DNA from: Chthonomonadaceae bacterium
GTDB taxonomy: Bacteria > Armatimonadota > Fimbriimonadia > Fimbriimonadales > Fimbriimonadaceae
Length of the DNA stretch: 64,000 nucleotides
Reading direction: 5' to 3'
NCBI GenBank assembly: GCA_015709495.1
Contig: CP054189.1
Location: 1,054,001-1,118,000, forward strand
Shown: positions 52,359 through 60,800 of the stretch, one piece after another
Numbering within the stretch: the stretch's first letter is position 1
Layout of the letters: every line of letters starts with the position of its first letter
Program-made: the position numbers and the translations under genes
The notes under the pieces: model-generated
The model's input: only the letters and a program-made list of their open reading frames with translations
Databases searched by the model: none
Told to the model about the DNA's origin: nothing

Positions 52359-53666
52359 TTAGGCCCTGCGAACGTGGGGATACTCCCCTCGAAGACGCCC
52401 ACGAGTATCCAAGACCAACCTGGCGTGGCGAAGAATGAGGTCATAGTCGAAGGCGTCGTGATCGGTGGCGATGAGCACGGCGTCCTGATCCGCGAGCGCC
52501 TCAGGGGAGACCTCCACCGAATGCAGTTGCAGATCGTGGCGCCTCATCTTGGGGATCGAAGGAAAGTAAGGGTCCGAATAGCGGGCGTTCGCGCCCTTGT
52601 TCAAGAGCATCGAAAGAATCTCGACGGCGGGCGACTCGCGCAGGTCGTCTACGTTCTTCTTGTAAGCCAGACCAAGGACGAGGATGTTGGCGCTCTTGAT
52701 TGCCTTCCCGTGTTCGTTGAGGGCTTCGGTGAGTCGGCTCACTACGTAGTCCGGCATCCTTCGATTGACGTCTCCTGCGAGTTCGATAAACCGCGTCCGA
52801 ACTCCGAATTCCCTCGCTCGCCAGGCCAGGTAATAGGGGTCGATGGGGATGCAGTGCCCACCCAACCCCGGGCCAGGATAGAAAGGCGTGAATCCGAACG
52901 GCTTGGTCGAGGCGGCTTCGATCACTTCCCAGATGTCGATTTCCATCGCATCGCACACGATTTTGAGTTCGTTGACCAGACCCACGTTCACCGCGCGGTA
53001 GATGTTTTCGAGCAGCTTCGACATCTCCGCGACTTCGGGGCTGCTTACTGGGACGATCCGCTCGATCACAGACCCGTAAAGAGCGACGCCCACCTCCCGG
53101 CAAGCGTCGGTGACTCCTCCGACCACCTTGGGGATCGTGGCGGTGCGAAAGCTGGGGTTGCCGGGGTCTTCGCGTTCGGGGGAAAAGGCGACAAAGACGT
53201 CCTTTCCGACTTCAAAGCCAAGCTGTTCGACTTGGGGGACCACGATCTCGCGCGTGGTGCCTGGGTACGTCGTCGATTCCAGGCTCAGAATCTGGCCGGC
53301 ACGGATTCCTTCTCGGAGCGAGTCGAGCGAACCCACGACGTATTGCATGTCGGGCTCCATGTGCGTCCCGAGGGGTGTGGGGACGCAGAGAATTAGGGCG
53401 TCGCACTCCTTCGCACGCGAAAAGTCGGAGGTCGCCGCCAGCTTGCCGCCCGCAACCGCCGAGGCCACTCGCTCGCCGGTGATATGCTTGATGTAGGTCT
53501 CGCCGCGGTTGAGCGTCTCAGCCTTTGTCGGGTCGATGTCGAACCCCAGAGTCGGGAACCCCGATTCCGCGAACTGGAGCGAGAGCGGGAGGCCCACATA
53601 GCCGAGTCCGACCACGCCTACCACAGCCTTGCGGGAGGCGATCCGTTGGAGAATCTGATCTTTCAT
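52359..53666 (-). CDS. nucleotide-sugar dehydrogenase (UDP-GlcNAc/UDP-ManNAc 6-dehydrogenase type)
   Basis: This 435-residue NAD-dependent enzyme oxidises the C6 hydroxyl of a UDP-sugar to the uronate. A Rossmann start GVVGLGYVGLPLSLQF (near 18-33) is followed by the middle domain LESTTYPGTT and FSPEREDPGN. The catalytic cysteine is in GPGLGGHCIPIDPYYL, the WbpA/VipA/TviB-like form. The third domain has VLGLAYKKNVDDLRESPA and LIATDHDAFDYD. The exact UDP-sugar cannot be read. It heads a minus-strand operon with glmS, consistent with use of UDP-GlcNAc. Confidence 0.9.
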   Translation of the reverse strand: MKDQILQRIASRKAVVGVVGLGYVGLPLSLQFAESGFPTLGFDIDPTKAETLNRGETYIKHITGERVASAVAGGKLAATSDFSRAKECDALILCVPTPLGTHMEPDMQYVVGSLDSLREGIRAGQILSLESTTYPGTTREIVVPQVEQLGFEVGKDVFVAFSPEREDPGNPSFRTATIPKVVGGVTDACREVGVALYGSVIERIVPVSSPEVAEMSKLLENIYRAVNVGLVNELKIVCDAMEIDIWEVIEAASTKPFGFTPFYPGPGLGGHCIPIDPYYLAWRAREFGVRTRFIELAGDVNRRMPDYVVSRLTEALNEHGKAIKSANILVLGLAYKKNVDDLRESPAVEILSMLLNKGANARYSDPYFPSIPKMRRHDLQLHSVEVSPEALADQDAVLIATDHDAFDYDLILRHARLVLDTRGRLRGEYPHVRRA

Positions 53667-53741
53667 GGGAAGGGAAACCTGGGCGAACGAAGTGTACCTG
53701 CGCTCCCCTCAGCTTCCAGGCCGCGTCCATAATGGCGGAAC

Positions 53742-54632
53742 ATGGCTCTCGCGCCGCATATCCGCATCCTACGACCGAAGCAGTGGACGAAGAACCTGCT
53801 GGTCTTCGCGGCGCTCCTTTTCACGGCCAGGTTCGGAGAACCGGGCGCGCTTACCTCGACGCTGGTGGCTGCGCTCGCGATGTGCCTTCTCAGCTCGGCG
53901 GTTTACGTCTGGAACGACATTCTCGATGCGGACCGCGACAGGGAGCATCCACGAAGAAAGAACCGGCCGATCGCCGCCGGACAGGTAGCCGTACCAATGG
54001 CTTCGATCCTTGCCGTGCTGTTGCTGGGGGGCGGCGTGGCGATGATGTATGGGTTGGGCCGGGGGCCGTTGTGGATCGCCACCGCCTACCTCTTGCTTCA
54101 GTTCCTCTATAACGCAGGCGGACGCGCGCTTGCCATCACCGACGTATTCCTCATCGCGTCCGGGTTCGTTCTTCGGGCCATGCTGGGCGCGGCGGCGATT
54201 TCGGCCAGCATTTCCGGGTGGCTTGTGTTCTGCACGGGCTGCCTCGCTCTCATGATCGGCTTTGCTAAGCGGCGTAGCGAGTTCGTCCTGATGGGCGACG
54301 CAAAGGCGGACTCGCGGACCAGCTTGTCGGAGTACTCGCTCAAAGCGCTCGATTCGCTCGTGCTCCTTTTTGCTGCGGGGGCTGCGCTGACGTACGGAAT
54401 CTATTCGATTGAGAGCGAAACCGCTCGCAAATACCCGGCGCTGATCCTGAGCGCTATCTTTGTCGTGTATGGGGTGAGCCGGTACTTGGTGCTTGTTTTC
54501 GGACGCGATGAGGGCGGCGAACCTGAAGTCCTCCTGTTCCGGGATCCCCACATGCTCGCCAGCGTGTTGTTGTTCGTGGCCTCGGCGGCGCTCGCGATGT
54601 CTGGGGTGAAGCTGCCCCTCCTGGAGACTTGA
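53742..54632 (+). CDS. UbiA-family polyprenyl-phosphate phosphoribosyltransferase-like (DPPR synthase type)
   Basis: This 296-residue membrane prenyltransferase-like enzyme has about eight spans. RPKQWTKNLLVFAALLF (residues 11-27) and the metal-binding NDILDADRDREHPRRKNRPIAAG (about 63-85) are typical of the decaprenyl-phosphate phosphoribosyltransferase branch of UbiA. GFVLRAMLGAAAI and DAKADSRTSLSEYS are also branch-like. It would load PRPP-derived ribose-5-phosphate on a polyprenyl phosphate. The next two genes are DprE2- and DprE1-like, which supports this. The SDR gene starts one base after its stop. Confidence 0.82.
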   Translation: MALAPHIRILRPKQWTKNLLVFAALLFTARFGEPGALTSTLVAALAMCLLSSAVYVWNDILDADRDREHPRRKNRPIAAGQVAVPMASILAVLLLGGGVAMMYGLGRGPLWIATAYLLLQFLYNAGGRALAITDVFLIASGFVLRAMLGAAAISASISGWLVFCTGCLALMIGFAKRRSEFVLMGDAKADSRTSLSEYSLKALDSLVLLFAAGAALTYGIYSIESETARKYPALILSAIFVVYGVSRYLVLVFGRDEGGEPEVLLFRDPHMLASVLLFVASAALAMSGVKLPLLET

Positions 54633-54633
54633 C

Positions 54634-55371
54634 ATGCCGAACAAGTGGGGATACGAAAGAGCGATCGTCGTCGGCGCGTCTTCGGGAATCGGGCTCGAAA
54701 TCGCCAGGCTGCTCGCTACGGATGGGTGCCGAGTCGCAGCCGTCGCAAGGAGGGCCGACCGGCTGCGCAAGCTCGCCGAGGAGTTCCCTGAGCGAGTCCT
54801 TGCGTTTGAGCACGACGTCACCCAGTTCGGCGCGACTCGAGGCCTCTTCCAAGAGATCACGCGTCAGCTCGGGGGCCTGGACCTTGTGGTGTACGCCGCC
54901 GGAGCGATGCTCCCCGTCGGGAGGGACGAGTTCGACTTTGAGAAGGACCAAGCGATGTTCGCCATCAACGTCTTGGGCTGCGTCGCTTGGATGAATGAGG
55001 CCGCGGACAGGTTTCAGGGAGTCGGCGCGGGAACGCTCTTGGCCATCGGCAGCGTCGCGGGTGACCGGGGACGCGCCGCCCAGCCCGGATACAACTCCAG
55101 CAAGGCGGCGCTCGCCACCTTCATGGAGGCCCTTCGAAACCGATTGGCCAAGAAAGGTGTTCGAGTGGTTACGATCAAACCCGGACCCACTCGAACAGAA
55201 ATGACGGCGCACCTGGACACCTCGAAAATGATGAGCCCCGAAGCGGTCGCCCGAATCGCTCTCACGAAGTCCAGGCGGACCGGCGAGCACTACGTGAAAC
55301 TCACTCACGCGATCCTGTTCGCCATCCTCAAGCACATCCCCAGTTGGATCTTCCGCAGGCTCAAGATATGA
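54634..55371 (+). CDS. short-chain dehydrogenase (DprE2-like)
   Basis: This 245-residue SDR has the cofactor motif VGASSGIGLEIARLLA (near 12-27), VYAAGAM (NAG-like), and the catalytic GS..YNSSKAAL (Tyr-X3-Lys: YNSSK near 152-156). The C-terminus has a hydrophobic tail KHIPSWIFRRL like DprE2. In the mycobacterial pathway DprE2 reduces the 2'-keto intermediate to the arabinose form. Its position between the UbiA-type and DprE1-type genes makes this role likely. The stop overlaps the next start by four bases. Confidence 0.8.
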   Translation: MPNKWGYERAIVVGASSGIGLEIARLLATDGCRVAAVARRADRLRKLAEEFPERVLAFEHDVTQFGATRGLFQEITRQLGGLDLVVYAAGAMLPVGRDEFDFEKDQAMFAINVLGCVAWMNEAADRFQGVGAGTLLAIGSVAGDRGRAAQPGYNSSKAALATFMEALRNRLAKKGVRVVTIKPGPTRTEMTAHLDTSKMMSPEAVARIALTKSRRTGEHYVKLTHAILFAILKHIPSWIFRRLKI

Positions 55372-56804
55372 GCGCGTGCTTGCCCCCCGGAGCGGTGAGG
55401 AGGCTGTGCGGGTTTGGGCGCACGACTTGCGCCGATGGGTACGTGCTTCGCCCCGAGTCGGTGGAAGCGGCTCAGGAGGTCCTATCGCTCGCGCAAAGAG
55501 CGGGCCGAAACGTGGTGTTGCGGGGAGCTGGCCGAAGCTACGGCGACGCCTCTCTCTTGCCCGAAGCGGTAGTGATCGACACCTGCGACCTCGCTCGCAT
55601 CCTCGCTTGGAGCCCAGATACGGGACGCATGGTCTGCGAGCCTGGCGTGACCCTCGAAGACATCTGCCGCCGCGCGATGGGGGAGGGGTGGTGGCTCCCG
55701 GTGGTTAGCGGCACTATGAAGACCACGGTCGGGGGCGCGCTGGCGATGAATATTCACGGCAAGAACGCGTTTCGCGCAGGGCCCTTCGGGTGTCACGCAT
55801 CGAGCATCGAGGTTCTGCTTCCCACCGGTCGATCGACCGAGCTTCGCTCCAATGATCCGGCGTTTCGAGCGGTCGTAGGGTCTGCGGGACTTTTGGGGCT
55901 GATCACGAAGGCGGAGATTCAACTCAAGAGAGTCTTGAGCGGCCGCCTTCGAGTGACTCCGATCTCGTGCAGGAACTGGAACGACCAGTTTCGAGCCTTC
56001 GAAGAGCGCACCGACGAAGAGTATTGCGTGAGTTGGATCGATGGCATGGCTCGGGGACCGACCGCGGGCCGCGGGCTCTTTCACTCCGCGAGGCACGAAG
56101 ACGCCCCCCACGCGCCAAGCCTCGACTGGGCGAGCCAGCAGCTTCCCGCACGCATCGCTGGTGTGGTTCCGAAGTCCACGGTGTGGCGAGTCTTGCGGCT
56201 CTTCAACAACGATCCCGGCATGAGGCTCCTGAACTCTCTCAAGCACCTCGGCGGGAAGCGCGGGTCGGGGCGTCCGTACCTCCAATCGCTGGCGGAGTTC
56301 TCGTTCCTACTGGACTACGTTCCGAATTGGGAATTGGCGTATGGGAGACGAGGGTTCATTCAGTACCAAAGCTTTGTCCCTTCCGATTCCGCGCAGGAGG
56401 TGTTCGAATCGCAGGTAGGCCGCTTGCAAAGCGAAGGCACGCCGTCCTACCTCTGCGTTCTGAAGCGGCACCGCCCCGATGAGTTCCTTTTCTCGCATGG
56501 CGTCGAAGGGTTTTCGCTCGCCCTCGACATCAAGGTCCCGGCTCAGGGGTGGGGCCATCTTGAGCGCGTCTGCCACGCCCTGAATGATGAGGTGCTCCAA
56601 GCGGGCGGGAGGTTCTACCTCGCCAAAGACTCCACATTGCGCGCCACCGATTTCGCTCGGTCGCTGGGCGAGGGAGCGATCGAGGAGTTCTTCCGCTGGA
56701 AGCGGGAGTTCGACCCTGAGGGCGTGCTTTCGAGCTCGCTTGCCCGCAGGCTCGGCCTCGAACCGATTCGAGTACAATCACCCCGGACTCAAGGGGCTAT
56801 GTGA
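55368..56804 (+). CDS. FAD-dependent oxidoreductase, DprE1-like
   Basis: This 478-residue protein is of the VAO/DprE1 fold. The FAD-binding part has VVLRGAGRSYGDASLLPEAVVID and the long VVSGTMKTTVGGALAMNIHGKNAF block, close to DprE1. Near the C-terminus GGRFYLAKDS holds Lys420, which aligns with catalytic Lys418 of the mycobacterial enzyme. By eye the benzothiazinone-target Cys is Ala385 (FSLALDIKV), so natural resistance would be expected. It oxidises the 2'-hydroxyl of polyprenyl-phosphoryl ribose. The ATG overlaps the SDR stop (ATGA). Confidence 0.85.
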   Translation: MSACLPPGAVRRLCGFGRTTCADGYVLRPESVEAAQEVLSLAQRAGRNVVLRGAGRSYGDASLLPEAVVIDTCDLARILAWSPDTGRMVCEPGVTLEDICRRAMGEGWWLPVVSGTMKTTVGGALAMNIHGKNAFRAGPFGCHASSIEVLLPTGRSTELRSNDPAFRAVVGSAGLLGLITKAEIQLKRVLSGRLRVTPISCRNWNDQFRAFEERTDEEYCVSWIDGMARGPTAGRGLFHSARHEDAPHAPSLDWASQQLPARIAGVVPKSTVWRVLRLFNNDPGMRLLNSLKHLGGKRGSGRPYLQSLAEFSFLLDYVPNWELAYGRRGFIQYQSFVPSDSAQEVFESQVGRLQSEGTPSYLCVLKRHRPDEFLFSHGVEGFSLALDIKVPAQGWGHLERVCHALNDEVLQAGGRFYLAKDSTLRATDFARSLGEGAIEEFFRWKREFDPEGVLSSSLARRLGLEPIRVQSPRTQGAM

Positions 56805-56808
56805 AGCG

Positions 56809-57798
56809 TTGACGACCATTCGCCAGATACCCGAAAACCTGGTGCGGGAGTTCGATCGACTGGTTCAGGATTCCCGCACTGCGCTGATCGGCACCCATCT
56901 GAACCCGGATGGCGATGCGCTCGGTTCAGCTCTCGCGGTCGCGTTTTATCTGGAGAGCCGGGGGCTCGAATGCGAGTTGGTATGCCACCACGCCGCCCCT
57001 GAGAACTTGAGGTTCCTTCCGGGAAGCGAGCGGTTCAGCACCGAGGTCTCGCGCGGCTCGTTCGACTTCGGGGTGATCCTCGATCTCGATTCCACGGACC
57101 GCCTCGGATCCGTTGCCAATCACTTCGAGGCTTGCAGCCGGGTGGTCGTGATCGATCATCACAAGCCTCACCATGAGCCGGGCGACTTGCGCATTATCGA
57201 CGAGTCCGCCCCTGCGACGGCGGTGATCCTGACGAGGCTTATGACGCAACTTGGGGCCCAGTTTAGCGCCGATATCGCTGTGAGCCTCTTGACGGGGATC
57301 GTGACCGATACCGGCAGCTTCCGCTTCCGCAACACGACGCCGGAGGCTCTTGCGATGGCCGCGCTCTTGATCGAATCCGGAGCCGACATCAACCTCGTGA
57401 GCGAGGAGGTTTACAACCGGAAATCGCTGTCGAGCCTCAGACTTCTGGGGCGGATTCTCGAAAACATGCGCCTCGAAAGCGGCGGGCGGATAGCTTGGGC
57501 CACGGTGTCGTTCGATGAATTCGAACAGAACGGAGCGTCCGACGAGGACACGGAAGGGTTTGTCAACGAACTGCTTGCTGTACGGACCGTTCAGATCGCC
57601 GCGCTCTTCCGGGAGCCGCGGAGGGGCCGAGTTCGGGTCAGCCTGCGCTCGCGAGGCGACTTCGATGTTGCCGCTGTAGCGCAGGAGTTCGGAGGGGGCG
57701 GGCATCGCAACGCCGCCGGTATCTCCTTCGAGCGCGACCTGAGCCAAGGGGCAGCCGACGTGGTAGAACGGCTAAAGAGTTGTTGGGAATCCTCTTGA
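56809..57798 (+). CDS. nrnA: bifunctional oligoribonuclease / PAP phosphatase (NrnA)
   Basis: This 329-residue DHH-DHHA1 phosphoesterase degrades short RNA oligos and 3'-phosphoadenosine 5'-phosphate. Motifs in order: GTHLNPDGDALGSALA (near 28-43), ILDLDSTDRLG, VVIDHHKPHH, GIVTDTGSFRFRNTT, and GGGGHRNAAG at the DHHA1 end. The start is a TTG directly after the DprE1 stop, with AAGGGG upstream; no ATG fits. It overlaps truB by 19 bases. This gene order (nrnA-truB) is common in bacteria, next to ribosome-related genes such as rbfA, which is absent here. Confidence 0.92.
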   Translation: MTTIRQIPENLVREFDRLVQDSRTALIGTHLNPDGDALGSALAVAFYLESRGLECELVCHHAAPENLRFLPGSERFSTEVSRGSFDFGVILDLDSTDRLGSVANHFEACSRVVVIDHHKPHHEPGDLRIIDESAPATAVILTRLMTQLGAQFSADIAVSLLTGIVTDTGSFRFRNTTPEALAMAALLIESGADINLVSEEVYNRKSLSSLRLLGRILENMRLESGGRIAWATVSFDEFEQNGASDEDTEGFVNELLAVRTVQIAALFREPRRGRVRVSLRSRGDFDVAAVAQEFGGGGHRNAAGISFERDLSQGAADVVERLKSCWESS

Positions 57799-58643
57799 TC
57801 GACAAGCCGAAAGGGCTGACTTCTCACGACGTGGTGGACCTCTTACGAGCCCGACTGGGGATCAGGAGGGTCGGCCATGCGGGAACTCTCGACCCGCTCG
57901 CGACGGGGCTCCTGGTCGTAGCGGTCGGCCCCGCCACGAGGTTCCTTCAGTACCTTTCGCTGGAACCCAAAGTGTACGAAGTCGAAGCGACCTTTGGCGC
58001 ACGATCGACGACCTTTGACGCCGAAGGAGAAATCGAACCTTTGGGGAGGCCACCGGAGGACATCGAGGCGAGAATCGAGTCGGAAATCCCTTCGTTCTTG
58101 GGGGTCATCCAGCAAGTCCCTCCCGCTTTCAGCGCAGTGAAGGTGAAGGGAGTTCCGCTCTACAAGAGAGCCAGGCGAGGCGAGGCGGTAAGACCTTCCG
58201 CCCGAACCGTGCACGTCGCTGAAATCGAGACGCTCCGCGCAGAGGGTCCGAGTGCCTCTTTGCGAATCGTCTGCTCCGGCGGAACGTATGTTCGTTCACT
58301 GGTGAACGATTTGGGCGCAAAGGTCGGTTGCGGGGCTTATGTATCCGCCTTGCGGAGAACTCGCGCGGGCAGCTTCACGGTCGAAGAGGCCGTTTTGCCC
58401 GAGGATGCGAGTGCGGAGAATCTCCTTCTTCTTGCGGAGGCACTTCGACCCATGCCGCACTTCGTGCTTTCTGACGAAAATCGGGCCGCGGCGCTCGTGG
58501 GCCGGCCGTTCTCCTTCGACGCGCCCGATTCCGCGAACAAAGTTGCCCTGAGCGACTCGGCCAATAGGTTCGTGGGCGTCGCCCGAGTCGATTGCGGCTG
58601 GGCCCACCCTGAGTGCATCCTTCCCCAAGAGGTTCACTCATGA
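57780..58643 (+). CDS. truB: tRNA pseudouridine(55) synthase TruB
   Basis: This 287-residue enzyme makes pseudouridine 55 in the tRNA T-loop. It opens GILLIDKPKGLTSHDVVDLLR and has the catalytic aspartate in GHAGTLDPLATGLL (Asp near 40). Further motifs are QVPPAFSAVKVKG, YKRARRGE and VVCSGGTYVRSLVND-like IVCSGGTYVRSLVNDLG. Two adjacent TTG codons are possible starts. It is translationally coupled to nrnA upstream and to the DUF2752 gene by ATGA. Confidence 0.96.
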   Translation: MLGILLIDKPKGLTSHDVVDLLRARLGIRRVGHAGTLDPLATGLLVVAVGPATRFLQYLSLEPKVYEVEATFGARSTTFDAEGEIEPLGRPPEDIEARIESEIPSFLGVIQQVPPAFSAVKVKGVPLYKRARRGEAVRPSARTVHVAEIETLRAEGPSASLRIVCSGGTYVRSLVNDLGAKVGCGAYVSALRRTRAGSFTVEEAVLPEDASAENLLLLAEALRPMPHFVLSDENRAAALVGRPFSFDAPDSANKVALSDSANRFVGVARVDCGWAHPECILPQEVHS

Positions 58644-59128
58644 TTCGCTTCGTTCCCGAATCCTCTCGCAAGAACCTCACGTTCCAAATGGGCTGGTTCA
58701 CGATGTGGCTGGGCGTGACGATTGTGGCGCTGTTTCTTTCACCCGACCCTCGGGGCCACGGCACCCACACGCAGTTGGGGCTCCCGCCCTGCGCGACGGC
58801 AGCCGTGACTGGACGGCCTTGTCCTGGGTGCGGCCTGACGACCTCGTTCGCTAGCACCGTAAGGGGCAACTTAGCCGGCGCTTGGCGCTCGAACCCGTTC
58901 GGCGTTCCGCTCTACCTCCTGTTCACCGCGAGCGCTCTGGCGTCGGTCTACGGGTTCTGGAAGAAGCTCCGGATGGACTGCTCGTCGAGATCGTTCAATT
59001 TCGCGCTGGGAGCGCTCCTGGTTGTCTACGTCGGGTTCGGACTCGTCCGCTTTTTCACGAGCCCTTACCCTGAGACGACGCTGATTCAGATGGCTCTAAA
59101 GGACTCGCCGTCCAACCAGGCGCGGTGA
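58640..59128 (+). CDS. DUF2752 membrane protein
   Basis: This 162-residue protein has three spans (about 25-45, 90-110, 125-145). The DUF2752 signature CPGCGLTTSFASTVRGNLAGAWRSNPFGVPLYL (about 60-92) carries the two cysteines that may bind a metal or redox pair. The function is unknown in the family. The ATG overlaps the truB stop by four bases. It ends 74 bases inside the convergent PLP-enzyme gene, so one of the two C-termini must be read through the other in the opposite direction. Both ends look genuine. Confidence 0.8.
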   Translation: MIRFVPESSRKNLTFQMGWFTMWLGVTIVALFLSPDPRGHGTHTQLGLPPCATAAVTGRPCPGCGLTTSFASTVRGNLAGAWRSNPFGVPLYLLFTASALASVYGFWKKLRMDCSSRSFNFALGALLVVYVGFGLVRFFTSPYPETTLIQMALKDSPSNQAR

Positions 59129-60095
59129 AGATCGTCGGGTAGCCCCCGGTGTGCCAAAAGAGCGTTTTTCCCCTGAGTTCGCCTGTGCGGGCAAGCTCCA
59201 TCAACCCCGCGAACGCCTTGGAGGTGTAAACGGGATCGAGGAATAGGCCCTCAGCACGGGCGAGAAACTCGTTGGCTCGTGCGCCCGCCTCGCTGGGAAC
59301 TGAATAGCCTTCACCGGCCCAATCTTGCCTTAGGTCGATCTGATCCAGCCTGACCCCGCGTCGTTCCCCCAGAAGGGAATCGAGTTGAGCGCAAAGCTCC
59401 GCGATGTCGTGCGCCAGGACGTTTTCGGGGTCAGGGTCGGCAGAGATTCCGATCACCCGCGTGGATGACCCTGCGAAGTGGTAGGCGATGCCCGCATGGG
59501 TGCTGCCGCTGCTGCTCGGAGTCACGATCCCATCGAAGTCCCCTCCTTGCGACTGCGCCTCTTGCGCCGCCTCCCGAAACGCCAGCGCGGAAAGCACCGA
59601 CGAACCACCCACCGCCATCCGGTAGACGCGAAGCCCTTGGGATGCGAGTTCTTCGGCGACCCGGATCGAATGAACCTCCAAGTCCTTCCAGTCGCCGTCT
59701 TCGAAGTACCGGAGTTCGACGCCGAGCATCGCGTCCAGAAGGACGTTCCCTCCGTCCTTGGAAAGACCTGGAGACGCCGGTTTCCCAGCCGCCACATAAA
59801 ACGGAAGGTCCATGACGGCGGCGACACAGCGGATCCCGAATCTCGCACAGGCTGCCCCTAATTGGCGCACGAAGTTCGATTGCGCCGCCCCGCTCGCGAC
59901 GACGACGTCCGCGCCGGTTCGAAGCACGTCGGCCATCAGGTATTCGAGCTTCCGACCCTTGTTGCCTCCCAGCGCAAAGCCGGTCAGATCGTCCCTTTTG
60001 ACCCACAGCTCGATTCCCAACCGCTCGGACGCGCGTAGAAGGGGATGGCAAGGCGTTGGCTTGAGGATCAACTCGATGCGGTCAGGGCGCGGCAT
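59055..60095 (-). CDS. D-cysteine desulfhydrase / ACC-deaminase family PLP enzyme
   Basis: This 346-residue fold-type II PLP enzyme has the cofactor lysine in GGNKGRKLEYL (near 47). VASGAAQSNFVRQLGAA positions the substrate carboxylate, and VTPSSSGSTHAGIA forms the glycine-rich phosphate-binding loop. LFWHTGGYPTIF is a family C-terminal motif. Members release ammonia from D-cysteine (with H2S and pyruvate) or from 1-aminocyclopropane-1-carboxylate; sequence alone does not separate these. It stands alone on the minus strand, converging on the DUF2752 gene with 74 bases of overlap. Confidence 0.88.
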   Translation of the reverse strand: MPRPDRIELILKPTPCHPLLRASERLGIELWVKRDDLTGFALGGNKGRKLEYLMADVLRTGADVVVASGAAQSNFVRQLGAACARFGIRCVAAVMDLPFYVAAGKPASPGLSKDGGNVLLDAMLGVELRYFEDGDWKDLEVHSIRVAEELASQGLRVYRMAVGGSSVLSALAFREAAQEAQSQGGDFDGIVTPSSSGSTHAGIAYHFAGSSTRVIGISADPDPENVLAHDIAELCAQLDSLLGERRGVRLDQIDLRQDWAGEGYSVPSEAGARANEFLARAEGLFLDPVYTSKAFAGLMELARTGELRGKTLFWHTGGYPTIFTAPGWTASPLEPSESASSQGKGS

Positions 60096-60158
60096 ACGGG
60101 GCAGTTTACGCGGATCGAGTGGCGAGCCGGGCCTAGAAGCCCATAATCAAAGGGTCGC

Positions 60159-60701
60159 ATGAGGTCACTTTTCGCAAAACGTCCGGCACGGTTCGTCGGC
60201 GTCAGCTTGCTGGCGCTGTTCCTTGCCGGTGGGTTCATGGTCGGCCCCGCTCTCTGGGACATTTGGCGGGCGGGTTTCTTCCATAAGGTCTCTCAAAGGG
60301 ACTACCAGGGCGACAGCCGCTCGAACCTCGAAGCCATGTATCGGGCGCTGAAGCTCTACCACGACAGCGAGGAGAAGTTTCCAGGCGCGGAAGGCTGGAT
60401 GGAGGAGGTCGAGCGCCGTTTGCGCGTCTACGACATGAAGCCCGAGGAGACGGCCAAGAAGATGATTCGGCCCGACCTTTGGGAGACCTCGGGCCGGCAC
60501 GGCTACGCGCTCAACGAAGCCTGTGCGGGCAAGTATATCGACGACATCGAGGACGCTTCGAGCACCTTGCTCGTTTTCGAGAGCCAACTCGAATCTCGCG
60601 ACGCAGCGGGGGATCCCGACAAGGTCGGCCTTGCTCCATCCGGCGGCAAGGTCTTGGGAGTCACGGCGACCGGCGAAATCATCGAGTTTGAACCTCGCTA
60701 A
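60159..60701 (+). CDS. pseudopilin-related membrane protein, diverged
   Basis: This 180-residue protein has a span at about 10-32. A globular part (RSNLEAMYRALKLYHDSEEKFPGAEGWMEEVERRLRVY) is like a DUF1559/GspG-type start. GYALNEACAGKYID and LLVFESQL resemble the paralog at 8929-9483. It has no prepilin cleavage site. It is a single gene between divergent and co-directional neighbours. The function is unknown. Confidence 0.65.
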   Translation: MRSLFAKRPARFVGVSLLALFLAGGFMVGPALWDIWRAGFFHKVSQRDYQGDSRSNLEAMYRALKLYHDSEEKFPGAEGWMEEVERRLRVYDMKPEETAKKMIRPDLWETSGRHGYALNEACAGKYIDDIEDASSTLLVFESQLESRDAAGDPDKVGLAPSGGKVLGVTATGEIIEFEPR

Positions 60702-60800
60702 GCGTTCTCGCGCGCTGCGCTAAAGGCCCTCAGGCTCGGTTATAATGAGTCCAATTCCTGGATTTCGAGTCCAGCCTTTTCAACGAGGAGAAAGGCCAAC
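60702..60800 (+). promoter_or_regulatory. promoter region of the E1 gene
   Basis: TATAAT at 60741-60746 is a consensus -10; the -35 region (CGCTAA, 17 bases upstream) is weak. AGGAG lies about 10 bases before the ATG at 60801. The leader is about 55 bases. Confidence 0.5.
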
